Positions 36,063 to 46,362 are shown, numbered from the stretch's first letter. The stretch: DNA of 51,202 bases from an uncultured Pelagibacteraceae bacterium (GCA_902554315.1 CACDOF010000007.1:1-51202), one strand, 5' to 3'. A program made the numbers and translations. The notes: generated by a model not told the origin, from the sequence alone.

Positions 36063-36820
36063 TATTTTGCTGTCCAGCCACCATCTATTAAAATAGATGT
36101 TCCGGTAATCATCGCAGCTGAATCTGATGCTAAAAAACATACTGCAGTTGCAACGTCGCTTTCTTTAGCGGCTTTACCCATAGGAATGTTTCCTATAGCA
36201 AGTTTTTTAAATTTTTTATTTTTAAAAAACTTTTTTACCATTGGAGTTTCAACAAAAGTTGGTGCTACTGAGTTTACTCTTATATTTCTTGCTGCAAGCT
36301 CTACACCCATTCCTTTGGTTAAACCTTCAATGCCAAATTTGGTCATATTATATACGTTTCTACCAGGCATACCCACATGTCCAAGTTGAGATGACATATT
36401 AATTATTGATCCACCTCTTTTTTTATTTTTTAACATTTTTTTTACTACTAATTGAGCAACATTAAATGCAGCTTTCAAATTTAAATCTACAATATAGTTC
36501 ATACTTTTTTGTTGTATTTTTTCAAAGGGTTCAGGAATATTTGTTCCTGCATTATTAACCAAAACATCAATAAACTTTATTTTTTCTATTTTAAATTTTA
36601 AATCACTGTAATTCATTACATCACAATTAATTTTAATTAATTTTCCTTTAACTTTTTTTATATCTTTTTGAAGTTTATCAAGATCCGATTGAGTTCTACT
36701 TAAACCTATTACTGTTGCACCTGCTTCAGCTAATGCAATTGAGCAAGCTCTTCCAAGACCTTTTCCAGCACCAGTTACTAAGGCATATTTATTTTTTAAA
36801 TTAATTTTTTTTAAATACAT
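36062..36820 (-). CDS. Short-chain dehydrogenase/reductase
   Basis: This is a 252-aa classical SDR. Cofactor motif TGAGKGLGRA (N-terminus), NNAG (NNAGTNIPE), catalytic Ser and YxxxK in YNMTKFG, and the C-terminal GTSILIDGGW are all present. NAD(P)-linked oxidation or reduction of a secondary alcohol. Lies 1 base after TerC and overlaps the M23 gene, part of the minus-strand operon. The preceding GMC oxidoreductase may share its pathway; substrate unknown. Confidence 0.9.
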   Translation of the reverse strand: MYLKKINLKNKYALVTGAGKGLGRACSIALAEAGATVIGLSRTQSDLDKLQKDIKKVKGKLIKINCDVMNYSDLKFKIEKIKFIDVLVNNAGTNIPEPFEKIQQKSMNYIVDLNLKAAFNVAQLVVKKMLKNKKRGGSIINMSSQLGHVGMPGRNVYNMTKFGIEGLTKGMGVELAARNIRVNSVAPTFVETPMVKKFFKNKKFKKLAIGNIPMGKAAKESDVATAVCFLASDSAAMITGTSILIDGGWTAK

Positions 36821-36821
36821 T

Positions 36822-37397
36822 CTATATAAGTAGTTTTATATCAGTATAAATTAAATCTATTGCAACAACTAATATAGCGATTAATCCTAACCATGCTATC
36901 CATTTATATTTTTTTATCCAATTTGAAATTAGTGTTGCGGCTGTTGCCATTAAAATTATTGATAAAATTAAGCCAAATATTAAAAGATAGTAATGATCTC
37001 TGGCTGCGCCCGCTACACCCAAAACATTATCTAAACTCATAGTTACATCGGCAATAATTACAGTAGTTATGGCTTTAAAAAATGATGAGTTATCAACTTT
37101 TATTTTATTTTCATCATTAGTATTTTCTTTAACCACATCAACATATAATCTGTAACATATATACAAGAGCAATATTCCACCAATTAATCTCAAACCTGAA
37201 ATTTGAAGCAAGTATGCAGTAATTAATGTGAAAATTATTCTTAAAATTATAGCAGCACCTATTCCCCAAAAAATTATTTTTTTTCTTTGATCAACAGGAA
37301 ACTGTGAAGCCACCATGCCAATAATAATTGCATTATCTCCTGCTAAAACTAAATCAATAAAAATAATTTGAAAAAAAATTAAAATTTCTTCTGTCAT
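36822..37397 (-). CDS. TerC family membrane protein (YjbE-like)
   Basis: This is a 191-aa protein with six or seven helices. [16 protein letters not shown] and [15 protein letters not shown] carry the paired Asp-Asn motifs of the TerC/Alx family, proposed metal (Mn2+) exporters. It starts in the GMC stop (ATGA overlap). Its place among enzymes suggests metal homeostasis as part of a packed operon rather than pathway use. Confidence 0.9.
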   Translation of the reverse strand: MTEEILIFFQIIFIDLVLAGDNAIIIGMVASQFPVDQRKKIIFWGIGAAIILRIIFTLITAYLLQISGLRLIGGILLLYICYRLYVDVVKENTNDENKIKVDNSSFFKAITTVIIADVTMSLDNVLGVAGAARDHYYLLIFGLILSIILMATAATLISNWIKKYKWIAWLGLIAILVVAIDLIYTDIKLLI

Positions 37398-39010
37398 ATT
37401 TTACTATCTTGAATTATCATATCAGAAGCTTTTTCAGCAATCATTATAGTTGGTGCATTGGTATTTCCAGAAGTAATATTAGGCATAATTGATGCATCCA
37501 CAACTCTTAAATTTTCTAATCCATATACTGATAGCTTTTCATTAACTACAGCTTCATCTCCTATGCCCATTTTACACGTACCTACTGGATGAAATATAGT
37601 TTGAGAGTGTTCACTTGCTGCTTTAACTAATTCTTCATCATCAATAATATTTATACCAGGCCTATATTCTTCAGGTTCATACTTTTTAAATGTTTCTGTT
37701 TCTAACATAATTTTTCTAACTATTTTTAAAGCTCTTGCAGCCACATCTCTATCTTCTTGAGTTGATAGGTAGTTCATTTTAATTTTAGGATTATCTCTGC
37801 TATCTTTGCTTATAATATTAATTTCTCCTCTACTTGTAGGTCTAATGTTCGCGATAGTGGGGGTTATACCTTCAAAATCATGCATTTTAGTAGCACCTAA
37901 TACATCAGTGCTAATTGGTTGAACGTGAAATTGTAGATTTGGAGTTTCTCTTGATGAGTCACTTTTTATAAAACCGCATACTTGACTAGCTCCCATAGTC
38001 ATTGGACCACTTTGATTAAAAATATATTCTAAACCAATTAAAAAATTACCTAATAAGCTATTTATTTTTTTATTAAGAGATTTTAAATTTTTAACCTTAT
38101 AGACCGGTCTAAACATTAAATGATCTTGTAAATTTTTCCCCACACCTTTTAGTTCGTGGATTACGTCTATTCCATTTTTTTTTAATTTTTCACTGTCACC
38201 AATACCTGATACTTGCAAAATATGAGGTGATCCAATTGAACCAGCTGATAAAATTACTTCTTTATTTGCATTTACTGTATTTAACTTACCATCAATAAAA
38301 TAATTTACGCCTATAGCTTTTTTTCCTTCAAAATTTATTTTCTCCACATGAGCATTAACTATTATTTTTAGATTAGATCTGTTTTTAACCGGATTTAAAT
38401 AGCCTTTTGCAGCGCTACACCTTAATTTGAATAATTTTTGACGACTAGTAGTAAATTGAAAATAACCAATACCAAAATTATCGCCTGTATTAAAATCATT
38501 AGTTCTTGGTATTCCTATTTCTTCAGCTGCATTTTGAAATTCTTCTAACATTTTCAAATTAATCTTTTTATTTGAAACTTGTATTGGACCTTTATCATTA
38601 TGAAATTCACTTTTTCCTAGTTCATTATTTTCTGATTTTAAAAAATATGGAAGAACATCTTCCCATCCCCATCCTGAATTACCTTGCTGTCTCCAATTAT
38701 CATAATCATTACTTTGGCCCCTTATCCATAGAAGCCCATTTATTGATGAACTGCCACCTAAAGTTTTTCCTCTAGGATATCTTATGGATCTATTATTCAT
38801 TGTTTCGTCTTTTTCTGTTTTAAAACACCAATCTACTTTTGGATTATGCATAGTTTTAAAATATCCTACTGGTATATGTATCCATGGATAAGTATCTTTA
38901 CTTCCAGCTTCCAATAACAAAACCTTATTTTCTTTGATAGACGACAATCTATTAGCAAGGACACAACCGGCAGATCCTGCACCAATTATTATATAATCAA
39001 AGTTTTCCAT
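37394..39010 (-). CDS. GMC family FAD oxidoreductase (choline dehydrogenase-like)
   Basis: This is a 538-aa flavoprotein. N-terminal FAD motif [22 protein letters not shown] signature 1 near [19 protein letters not shown], and the catalytic His in HPVGTCKMG with the later Asn in [19 protein letters not shown] (Asn-linked H/N pair) match the family. It oxidises a primary alcohol. Close to BetA-type choline dehydrogenases in layout, but no betB is adjacent, so the substrate is open. First gene of the minus-strand operon that ends at 33230. Confidence 0.9.
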   Translation of the reverse strand: MENFDYIIIGAGSAGCVLANRLSSIKENKVLLLEAGSKDTYPWIHIPVGYFKTMHNPKVDWCFKTEKDETMNNRSIRYPRGKTLGGSSSINGLLWIRGQSNDYDNWRQQGNSGWGWEDVLPYFLKSENNELGKSEFHNDKGPIQVSNKKINLKMLEEFQNAAEEIGIPRTNDFNTGDNFGIGYFQFTTSRQKLFKLRCSAAKGYLNPVKNRSNLKIIVNAHVEKINFEGKKAIGVNYFIDGKLNTVNANKEVILSAGSIGSPHILQVSGIGDSEKLKKNGIDVIHELKGVGKNLQDHLMFRPVYKVKNLKSLNKKINSLLGNFLIGLEYIFNQSGPMTMGASQVCGFIKSDSSRETPNLQFHVQPISTDVLGATKMHDFEGITPTIANIRPTSRGEINIISKDSRDNPKIKMNYLSTQEDRDVAARALKIVRKIMLETETFKKYEPEEYRPGINIIDDEELVKAASEHSQTIFHPVGTCKMGIGDEAVVNEKLSVYGLENLRVVDASIMPNITSGNTNAPTIMIAEKASDMIIQDSKI

Positions 39011-39070
39011 GTAATTTATAAATTATTTTTTTTAATTATCTATTAACATATAGTTGTTTATAATGAAATT

Positions 39071-39991
39071 ATGAGAGATAAAATTGTATTTATTGGCGTT
39101 GGGAATATGGGCCTACCAATGGCAAAAAATTTAGTTAAAAAAGGAAAAAAAGTTAAGGTTTTTGATATCTCTCATCAAGTACTTAATAAAGCAAAAAAAG
39201 AAAATTTAGAAGTTTCTAAAAATTTTAACGATCTATTTGATAATGATGTAAATTTTGTGATTTCAATGCTTCCTGAAGGTAAAAATTCTGAAAAGGTTTA
39301 TTTAGGACAAAATGGAGTTATAAAAAAAGTTACAAAAAAATGTTTATTAATTGACTGTTCCACAATAGATATGAAAACCTCAATTAAAATTGGAAATTTT
39401 GCCAAAAAAAAAAGCATAAGCATGATTGATGCGCCAGTTAGCGGAGGTGTTATGGGTGCCACAAATGCAACACTTAATATAATGGTTGGAGGAACCAAGT
39501 CAGCATTCAATAAAGCTCTACCTATATTAAAAATAATGGGAAAAAAAATATTTCATGCTGGCAACATAGGTGCCGGAAATGGTGCAAAAATATGTAACAA
39601 CTTGGCCCTTGGCATTTCAATGATTGCAGCATCCGAGTCGTTAATGTTAGCCAAAAGATTAAAAATTGATCTTAAAAAAGTTCATGAAATTATGAAAAAT
39701 GCATCTGGAAATAGTTGGCCAATATCAGTTTATCCTCCAGTTCCAGGTCTTATTGATGGAACACCATCGAATAATAAATATAAACCAGGTTTTTCAACAG
39801 CCATGATGACTAAAGATTTAAAATTAGCAAATAAGATTTCAAAATCTATTAATGCAAAAAATCCTTTAGGGAAGAAAGCTTTGCAAATTTATGAAAAGTT
39901 TTGCAAAGAAGGCTATTCAAATTCAGATTTTTCTGCTATTTCAAAATTAATAGGTGATGATATTTGGGATTATCCAATTAAAAAAAAATAA
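39071..39991 (+). CDS. 3-hydroxyisobutyrate dehydrogenase family protein
   Basis: This is a 306-aa beta-hydroxyacid dehydrogenase. NAD motif VFIGVGNMGLPMAKNLVKKGKKV, substrate motif DAPVSGGVMGATNATLNIMVGG, and catalytic Lys in AKICNNLALG (N-x-x-K region) are all visible. It oxidises 3-hydroxyisobutyrate or a similar 3-hydroxy acid with NAD. It is divergent from the GMC gene by 60 bases and is followed by a TRAP transporter, which might bring in the substrate acid. Confidence 0.88.
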   Translation: MRDKIVFIGVGNMGLPMAKNLVKKGKKVKVFDISHQVLNKAKKENLEVSKNFNDLFDNDVNFVISMLPEGKNSEKVYLGQNGVIKKVTKKCLLIDCSTIDMKTSIKIGNFAKKKSISMIDAPVSGGVMGATNATLNIMVGGTKSAFNKALPILKIMGKKIFHAGNIGAGNGAKICNNLALGISMIAASESLMLAKRLKIDLKKVHEIMKNASGNSWPISVYPPVPGLIDGTPSNNKYKPGFSTAMMTKDLKLANKISKSINAKNPLGKKALQIYEKFCKEGYSNSDFSAISKLIGDDIWDYPIKKK

Positions 39992-40021
39992 ACAATTAAA
40001 CTTCAGGTTGAAAAAGACAAA

Positions 40022-40040
40022 TAAGTATTTTCAATACTTA
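40022..40040. promoter_or_regulatory. Inverted repeat before the TRAP operon, possible operator
   Basis: TAAGTATT, TTC, AATACTTA is a perfect 8-bp inverted repeat with a 3-base spacer, 47 bases before the dctP start. No T-run follows, so a terminator is unlikely. A regulator binding site is the simplest reading. Confidence 0.35.
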
Positions 40041-40086
40041 AAAAATTGTGTTTAACTTTAATAATAAATTAATGAAAGAGGGATAA

Positions 40087-41178
40087 ATGAAAAAAATCAT
40101 TTCAATGTTATTTGCTGTAACTATTGTGTTTGGATTAATATCAAGCGCATCAGCAAAAACACTTAAGTGTCAAACAGTTCTTAATCCTAAAGCTGATGAA
40201 GTTGTAATGTTAAAAGACTTTACAGATACTGTCACAGCGCTTACAGGAGGATCTTTGAAGTTTGAAATTATGCCAGCTGGAACAGTTGTAGGTGGTAAGG
40301 AAACTTTAGATGCTGTTGATAAAGGATTAATCGACTGTGGATTTGCTTGGACACACTATTGGTCAGGTGACCATCCTGCCGCAATGTTATTTGGTTCACC
40401 AGTTGCTGGTGGAGGTGTTGGTATAGATAATTTAGCATTTTTATCATGGTTTCAATATGGTGGTGGTGCTGAATTGTACGATAGATTATGGGATGAAATG
40501 GGAAGAGACATAAAAGGATTTATGCTTCAACCTGTTGGTCCAGAAGCTTTAGGTTGGTTTCCAAAACCAATTAAAAATATGGCTGACTTCAGAAAATATA
40601 AGTTTAGAACGCCTCCAGGAATTCCAGGCCAAACTTATAAAGATATTGGTATAGCATCTGTTGCAATGGGCGGTGGAGATATTCTTCCGGCTCTTGAAGC
40701 AGGTACAATTGATGCAGCTGAGTGGTGTTGTCCAAAACCTGACTTAGTATTTGGTTTTCAAAAAGTCTTGAAACACTATTATTTACAGGGTCTACACCAA
40801 GTTGTTGTTAATGCTGACTTTTATATTACTGGAAAAACATATGACGCTATGACTGATCATGAGAAAAAATCTTTAGAGGTAGCAGCTAATGCATCTTTAA
40901 ATAAGTCATTAAGTCGAAGAATATATGAAAACGGCCTAGCATTAAGAGAGCTTACTACAAAACATGGAGTAATCTTAGAAGATACGCCAACTGATTATTT
41001 TACAGAATATATGGCTGCTGCAAAAGCTACATTGAATAAAAATGCTGCAGAAAATGCATTTTTTAAAGAAGTTTATGATTCAATGAAAGAATTTGCAGAT
41101 ATAGCAGTACCGTTCTGGAGTGGAGCACAAATGTCAAATGCTAAACTTGGAATGGCTCACGCAGCTACTTTAAAATAA
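40087..41178 (+). CDS. dctP: TRAP transporter substrate-binding protein
   Basis: This is a 363-aa periplasmic protein with signal peptide (1-23, ends SSASA). The sequence GGGDILPALEAGTIDAAEWCCP and the RTPPGIPGQTYKDIG loop place it in the FcbT1/TakP-like branch of DctP proteins that bind organic or 2-oxo acids. A ribosome binding site (AGAGGG) precedes it. First gene of the TRAP operon; a stem-loop after its stop may allow higher expression than the permeases. Ligand unknown. Confidence 0.92.
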   Translation: MKKIISMLFAVTIVFGLISSASAKTLKCQTVLNPKADEVVMLKDFTDTVTALTGGSLKFEIMPAGTVVGGKETLDAVDKGLIDCGFAWTHYWSGDHPAAMLFGSPVAGGGVGIDNLAFLSWFQYGGGAELYDRLWDEMGRDIKGFMLQPVGPEALGWFPKPIKNMADFRKYKFRTPPGIPGQTYKDIGIASVAMGGGDILPALEAGTIDAAEWCCPKPDLVFGFQKVLKHYYLQGLHQVVVNADFYITGKTYDAMTDHEKKSLEVAANASLNKSLSRRIYENGLALRELTTKHGVILEDTPTDYFTEYMAAAKATLNKNAAENAFFKEVYDSMKEFADIAVPFWSGAQMSNAKLGMAHAATLK

Positions 41179-41191
41179 ACAATACAAAATA

Positions 41192-41217
41192 TAGAGCGGA
41201 CGACTTAGTCCGCTCTA
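41192..41217 (+). other. Stem-loop between dctP and dctQ
   Basis: TAGAGCGGAC, loop GACTTA, GTCCGCTCTA: a perfect 10-bp stem with 5-6 GC pairs, 13 bases after the dctP stop. No T-run follows. It is well placed as an mRNA stabiliser or RNase stop that keeps dctP message more abundant than the permease genes. Confidence 0.75.
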
Positions 41218-41233
41218 CCTAAAAAATTTCTTT

Positions 41234-41848
41234 ATGTCAGATGAAATCAATAAACTAGATATTTCTGATGAAATGATTGCCGAGAGAAGAGGTAATCAAA
41301 ATAAAATGCCAGATGATATGCCAAAAACAATGGCAAATATCATTTTAAAAATTGACAAATTTAGTAAAATTATAGGTAATATAGTTTGTTGGATAACCGT
41401 CCCTTTAATTTTAGCAATGACCTATGAAGTTTTTGCTAGAAAATTATTTTTAGCACCAACTTATTGGGCATATGATATGAGTCGTTTTTTATATGGCGCT
41501 CTTTTTATGTTAGGGGCAGGCTACGCTTTATCAAAAGGAGTTCATATAAGAGCAGATTTTTTATACCGAAATTTTAAAACAAAAACTCAAGGTATTATAG
41601 ATTTTTGGCTTTACATTTTATTCTATTTTCCTGGCATGATTGTTTTTTGTTATATGACAATCGGATTTGTTGAAGAGTCAATACGTAGAGGAGATAAAGG
41701 CATGGACACTGCTTGGATGCCTTTTTTATGGCCAATCAAGACATGTTTACTTGTTGGTATTATTTTTCTTTTAATACAAGGTATCTCTGAATTATTAAAA
41801 AGTTATTGGGCCGCAACAAAAGGCAAATGGCCAGGGGAGAGCAAATGA
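41234..41848 (+). CDS. dctQ: TRAP transporter small permease
   Basis: This is a 204-aa DctQ with four membrane helices after a charged N-terminus of about 40 residues. The pattern AYDMSRFLYGALFMLGAGYALSKGVHIR is characteristic of the family. It forms the membrane complex with DctM. It overlaps dctM by ATGA. The C-terminus WAATKGKWPGESK is hydrophilic. Confidence 0.92.
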   Translation: MSDEINKLDISDEMIAERRGNQNKMPDDMPKTMANIILKIDKFSKIIGNIVCWITVPLILAMTYEVFARKLFLAPTYWAYDMSRFLYGALFMLGAGYALSKGVHIRADFLYRNFKTKTQGIIDFWLYILFYFPGMIVFCYMTIGFVEESIRRGDKGMDTAWMPFLWPIKTCLLVGIIFLLIQGISELLKSYWAATKGKWPGESK

Positions 41849-43179
41849 TTTCACATTTAATAAGTCCAGAAATTCTTGGATTTATTCTTGTAGGAGTAAT
41901 GTTGTTTGCAATTTTTGTAGGTTTTCCAATTTCATTTACTTTAATTTTTCTTGGATTTGTTTTTGGCTATTTAGGATTTGGAAAATTAGTTTTTTACTTG
42001 ATGACGCTACAATTTTCCATGGTGATGACAGAGCAGACGCTAGCCGCAGTTCCACTATTTGTTTTTATGGGTATCATGATGGAGCAGGCAGGTTTAATGG
42101 AGAGACTATTTTCATCTTTTCAATTGATGTTAGCTAAAGTTAGAGGCTCATTATATTATGCTGTCTTATTTGTTTCAGTTATATTTGCAGCAGCGACAGG
42201 AATTGTTGGTGCTTCTGTAACAATTCTAGGAATTATGGCTGCAAAATCCATGAAGCGTTCAAAATATAATGTAAGATTAGCAGCAGGCACAATTACAGCA
42301 GGTGGAACATTAGGTATCTTAATACCACCAAGTATTATGTTAGTTGTAATGGGCCCAATAATGGAAATACCTGTTATTGATTTATTTGCTGCTGCAATAT
42401 TACCTGGTATTTTATTAGCTTCACTTTATGCAGCTTATACAACTATTCGATGTTGGATGGACCCAAGCTTAGGACCAGTTCTTCCTGAAGAGTTGAGAGC
42501 GACAAGCATGAAAGAAGTTTGGAAAGAATTTTTCTTGGGATTAGTGCCACCTGCTGCATTAGTTTTTGCAGCTTTAGGAAGTATTCTATTTGGTTTTGCT
42601 ACTCCTACAGAAGCAGCAGGTTGTGGAGCAATGGGAGCTCTTCTTCTTTCTTTAGCGTATAAAAAATTAAGTTTAAAAAAACTACAAGAAGCACTTGTTA
42701 AAACTTTAGAGATAACAGCTCTTATTATGGTGTTAGTTGCGGCTTCTAATTTCTTTGGTGCTGTTTTTGCTAGATTAGGAACCCCCACAATGCTTACTGA
42801 ATTTTTATTAGGCCTGGAAATGAGCAAATACCTAATTTTAGCGATGGTTATGTTGATGATCTTTTTATTAGGTTGGCCTTTAGAGTGGGTTCCAATTGTT
42901 ATGATTATTGTTCCTATAATTTTACCTTTAATCGAGGCTCTAGGTTTCAACTTAACCTGGTTTGCTATTCTTGTTGCTGTAAATCTTCAAACCGCCTGGC
43001 TATCTCCACCAGTTGCACTTTCAGCATATTTTTTAAAAGGTGTTGTTCCCGAATGGGATTTAAAAGATATTTATCTTGGTATGATGCAATTTATGGTACT
43101 CCAGGTAATTGGCCTTATAATAATAATAATATTTCCAAAAATAGTCTTGTGGCTACCTTCAGTCTTATATGGACAGTAA
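41845..43179 (+). CDS. dctM: TRAP transporter large permease
   Basis: This encodes about 444 residues from ATG 41845, which has a ribosome binding site (CCAGGGGAGAGCAA) and overlaps the dctQ stop (ATGA). An upstream frame to 41806 is rejected. Twelve helices. Family motifs include LGILIPPSIMLV, FGFATPTEAAGCGA, and APTMLTEF-like TPTMLTEFL. Provides the Na+-driven transport path. Confidence 0.93.
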   Translation: MISHLISPEILGFILVGVMLFAIFVGFPISFTLIFLGFVFGYLGFGKLVFYLMTLQFSMVMTEQTLAAVPLFVFMGIMMEQAGLMERLFSSFQLMLAKVRGSLYYAVLFVSVIFAAATGIVGASVTILGIMAAKSMKRSKYNVRLAAGTITAGGTLGILIPPSIMLVVMGPIMEIPVIDLFAAAILPGILLASLYAAYTTIRCWMDPSLGPVLPEELRATSMKEVWKEFFLGLVPPAALVFAALGSILFGFATPTEAAGCGAMGALLLSLAYKKLSLKKLQEALVKTLEITALIMVLVAASNFFGAVFARLGTPTMLTEFLLGLEMSKYLILAMVMLMIFLLGWPLEWVPIVMIIVPIILPLIEALGFNLTWFAILVAVNLQTAWLSPPVALSAYFLKGVVPEWDLKDIYLGMMQFMVLQVIGLIIIIIFPKIVLWLPSVLYGQ

Positions 43180-43205
43180 ATCATATATGATTAATATGAC
43201 ATTAA

Positions 43206-44660
43206 GTGAGTCATAATATAGATTTAAGGAATTTTGAATTAGCAACAGTAAACCCTAGCAATAAATCATGGGATGCTAGTGATCTTTTTTGTTTTTGGGC
43301 CAACACAATTCAAACTGTAATCGGTTTTTCTCTTATTGCATCTTTATATTTAATCTATGATTTAAATTCAGGAATTGTGCTTTTAGGATCGTTGTTGGCA
43401 TCTTTGATGATCTATATTCTAGTAAACTTAATTGGAAACCCGTCACAAAAGCATGGGATCCCTCTTCCCGTATTACTTAGAATGTCTATGGGTTTATCGG
43501 GAGCAAAATATGTAGGTTTTATAAGGGCAGTTGTAGGAATATTTATGTTTGGTATCCAAACATTTTTTATATCTAAGTCAATTGCTTACCTTATTAGAAT
43601 TTTTATTTATTATAATTTTGATAAACAAGTTTTAGAAAATGAACTTTTTTTATCATTTTTTTTACAATTAAATATTATTGATTGGTTCAGTTTAATTTTT
43701 TCTTTGTATATTCAATATTTAATTTTTTCAAATGGCCAAAGGTTAAATAAAAAATTTCTAAATTTTTCAGCAATATTTGTTTATGTAGGTTTAATAATAT
43801 TTTTAATTATTTTAATTTCAGAAAATTACAATGAAGTTTTTCAATCTTTAAAGTTGAATACAAACTCAATCGATATGCTTTCTAAAAAAAATATTATGCC
43901 ATTAATTATAGTTACAGGAACTATTTTTTCTTATTTTTCAATCGTAATAATTAGTTTTGGTGATTTTTCTCGTTATGTAAAATCTTCAGATGCTCTTAAA
44001 TTTGGGAATTTAAGTTTACTTTTAAATATGGTTATATTTTCTTTGTTATCTACTACTATAGTTATAGGAGTAGATATAATTTTAAATCAGAAACTTGTAG
44101 GGGTTGAGCAAATTATTACAAAACCAATGGATATAATTGGTAAAATAGATAATACTTTTTTAACAGTCATTGTTTTGATATTTGTCTTGTTTTCTTCTTT
44201 ATCAACTAATTTAATAAGTAATTATATACCTACTCAAAATGCCTTAATTAATTTAATACCCAGCAAATTAGATTTAAAAAGTTTTGGAATGTTTATTTTT
44301 TTATTAGGTTTAATCGTAGCAGGTTTGTGGCCTTCTATCTTGAGTTTAGTGGGAACAGTATTATTCATTAATTCTTTAAGTGCTTTTTTTGGACCTATTT
44401 TTGGTATCGTAATTGCAGATTATTATTTTATAAAAAAGGAAAAAATAGACCATAAAGATTTGTTTTTTGACAGAGAAAATAATATTTATTTTTACTCACA
44501 TGGATGGAACTATAAGTCTTTATATTCTTTGATAATTGGTTTTATTTTTTCATTCTCAATTTTGTGGAATTATAGTTTTCAAGATATAAAAACATTTTCG
44601 TGGATATTTGGTTCTTTAGTTTCATTTTTAATATATTATCTTCTTAATAATAAAAAATAA
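43206..44660 (+). CDS. NCS1 family permease (cytosine/purine/allantoin type), GTG start
   Basis: This is a 484-aa permease with 12 helices. The early SWDASDLFCFWANTIQTVIGFSLI, PSQKHGIPLPVLLRMSMG and late FFGPIFGIVIADYYFIKK segments match the nucleobase:cation symporter-1 family. Likely imports a nucleobase, hydantoin or related heterocycle. Start GTG at 43206; the in-window ATGs nearby are out of frame. It follows dctM by 26 bases on the same strand and precedes an alcohol dehydrogenase by 2 bases. Confidence 0.85.
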   Translation: MSHNIDLRNFELATVNPSNKSWDASDLFCFWANTIQTVIGFSLIASLYLIYDLNSGIVLLGSLLASLMIYILVNLIGNPSQKHGIPLPVLLRMSMGLSGAKYVGFIRAVVGIFMFGIQTFFISKSIAYLIRIFIYYNFDKQVLENELFLSFFLQLNIIDWFSLIFSLYIQYLIFSNGQRLNKKFLNFSAIFVYVGLIIFLIILISENYNEVFQSLKLNTNSIDMLSKKNIMPLIIVTGTIFSYFSIVIISFGDFSRYVKSSDALKFGNLSLLLNMVIFSLLSTTIVIGVDIILNQKLVGVEQIITKPMDIIGKIDNTFLTVIVLIFVLFSSLSTNLISNYIPTQNALINLIPSKLDLKSFGMFIFLLGLIVAGLWPSILSLVGTVLFINSLSAFFGPIFGIVIADYYFIKKEKIDHKDLFFDRENNIYFYSHGWNYKSLYSLIIGFIFSFSILWNYSFQDIKTFSWIFGSLVSFLIYYLLNNKK

Positions 44661-44662
44661 TT

Positions 44663-45667
44663 ATGAAAGCGCTAGTTTATACTGATACTCAACAATTAAC
44701 ATACAGAGAAGAAAAGGATCCAATTAAAACCCACGGTGAAAGTATTTTAAAAGTTCATGCTTCAGGTATCTGTGGATCAGATATGCATGCGTATCATGGA
44801 AAAGATGAAAGAAGAGTTCCACCTCTAATATTAGGCCATGAAGTAAGTGGAAAAATTTTAGATGGTAAATTTCAAAATAAAAATGCAGTTCTTAATCCAC
44901 TTATAACTTGTGGAAAATGTGAATATTGCAAAAGTGGAAGCGAGCATCTTTGTCAGAATAGAGTTTTATTAGGAATGAACATTCCGTACGAGAGACAAGG
45001 TGCTTTTGCTGAATTAATTAAAGTCCCAGAAACTAATATTTATGAAATTCCTGAAAAATTGGACATCAAAGAAGCAGCAGTTGCTGAACCAACGGCTGTT
45101 TCACTTCATGCAGTTTTAATGGGTGAAAATTCATTAAAAAAACCAATCTCAGAATGCAGGACTTTAGTCCAAGGAGCTGGTGCTATTGGATTGCTGTGCT
45201 CATTAATACTTAATAAAATTAAGGGAAATAATGATATAGTCATGTCTGACCCAAACAAATTAAGATTGAAAGAGTGCTCAAAATATTTTGATGCAAAATT
45301 TGTCGATCCAAGTCATAAAGAAATTAAAAGCGACAGTTTTGATATAGTTTTTGATACTGTTGGCTTAGAGGTTTCAAGACAACAAGCAATCTCTGTTGTC
45401 AAACCCGGTGGAATTATAATACACATTGGATTAACGCAGCCCGCAGGTCAATTTAATTTCAGAAAAGCTACATTACAAGAGGTAACATTTATAGGAACAT
45501 ATTGTTATACAAACAAAGATTTTGAAAATACAATTAAAATTTTAGCCAATAAAAAAATTGGAAAATTAAACTGGATTGAGTATAGAGAATTAAAAAAAGG
45601 AGCTAAGGCTTTCAAAGAGATTCATGATGGCACGTGCTCATCACCAAAAATTGTATTGCTCCCATAA
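44663..45667 (+). CDS. Zinc-dependent alcohol dehydrogenase
   Basis: This is a 334-aa MDR-family enzyme. Catalytic-zinc motif GICGSDMHAYHGKDE and GHEVSG; structural zinc cysteines in CGKCEYCKSGSEHLC. NAD-binding turn VQGAGAIGLLCSLI. The closest groups are sorbitol/threonine dehydrogenase-like. It oxidises a polyol or amino alcohol. It begins 2 bases after the NCS1 gene, so co-regulated with it, and its substrate may enter through that permease or the TRAP system (inference). Confidence 0.87.
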   Translation: MKALVYTDTQQLTYREEKDPIKTHGESILKVHASGICGSDMHAYHGKDERRVPPLILGHEVSGKILDGKFQNKNAVLNPLITCGKCEYCKSGSEHLCQNRVLLGMNIPYERQGAFAELIKVPETNIYEIPEKLDIKEAAVAEPTAVSLHAVLMGENSLKKPISECRTLVQGAGAIGLLCSLILNKIKGNNDIVMSDPNKLRLKECSKYFDAKFVDPSHKEIKSDSFDIVFDTVGLEVSRQQAISVVKPGGIIIHIGLTQPAGQFNFRKATLQEVTFIGTYCYTNKDFENTIKILANKKIGKLNWIEYRELKKGAKAFKEIHDGTCSSPKIVLLP

Positions 45668-45707
45668 AAAATATTGTAATAAGGCAATTCTAAATTATAT
45701 ATATTTA

Positions 45708-46361
45708 ATGTTCTTAAAAATTACAAAAATCCTTATCCTATTTATTATTACAATTTCTACAGCCAAAGCTAATAATTTATTAATATTTAATTTTACCAAA
45801 GAAGAATTAGATTCTTTAAAAATTAGAAAAGTAAGAGGAGCTGATTCCAAAACAATTTATAATGTTGGAAATAATGATAATGGTAATTATTTAAAAGCAG
45901 AAGCAAATAATGCCGCTTCAGGTGTTGGAAAAGAAGTAAAAATTGACCTAAACAAAACACCTTTTATTAACATAACTTGGAAAATAGAAAAAGATCTTAA
46001 AGGCATTAAAGAAGATACTAAAAAAGGCCATGATTTTTCTGCGAGAGTATTTGTCATAAAAAAAACTGGCGCAACACCTTTATCTAATAGAGCTGTAAAT
46101 TATGTTTTTTCAAGCAATAAAAATGTTGGTGAAAACTGGCCTAGTCCTTATACAAAAAAATCAATGGACAATGTTCTTTCAACTACAAAAGAGAATTTTA
46201 ATGAATGGGTTACCGTGAAAGCTAATGTTAAAGAGGATTTTAAAAAATTTCATGATCTTGATGTTGACAAATTAAGTGGAGTAGCAATTATGACAGATAC
46301 TGATAATTCTAAAAAGAATGCGATAGCTTATTATCAAAATATATATTTTTCCTCAAACTGA
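45708..46361 (+). CDS. Exported DUF3047 family protein
   Basis: This encodes about 217 residues from ATG 45708. A signal peptide (MFLKITKILILFIITISTAKA) supports this start; a longer frame from 45624 inside the dehydrogenase gene is rejected. The core INITWKIEKDL, then DFSARVFVI and later VSGVAIMTDTDNS-like SGVAIMTDTDN match DUF3047. Periplasmic. Role unknown. It follows the dehydrogenase by 40 bases. Confidence 0.75.
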   Translation: MFLKITKILILFIITISTAKANNLLIFNFTKEELDSLKIRKVRGADSKTIYNVGNNDNGNYLKAEANNAASGVGKEVKIDLNKTPFINITWKIEKDLKGIKEDTKKGHDFSARVFVIKKTGATPLSNRAVNYVFSSNKNVGENWPSPYTKKSMDNVLSTTKENFNEWVTVKANVKEDFKKFHDLDVDKLSGVAIMTDTDNSKKNAIAYYQNIYFSSN

Positions 46362-46362
46362 T

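Noticed and set aside
42435-42950. Long antisense ORF opposite dctM
   Set aside because: The sense strand is a clear TRAP permease with conserved motifs; the antisense frame shows no family features.
45624-45707. Longer start of the DUF3047 protein
   Set aside because: The extra 28 residues lie in the previous gene and would bury the signal peptide that begins at 45708.
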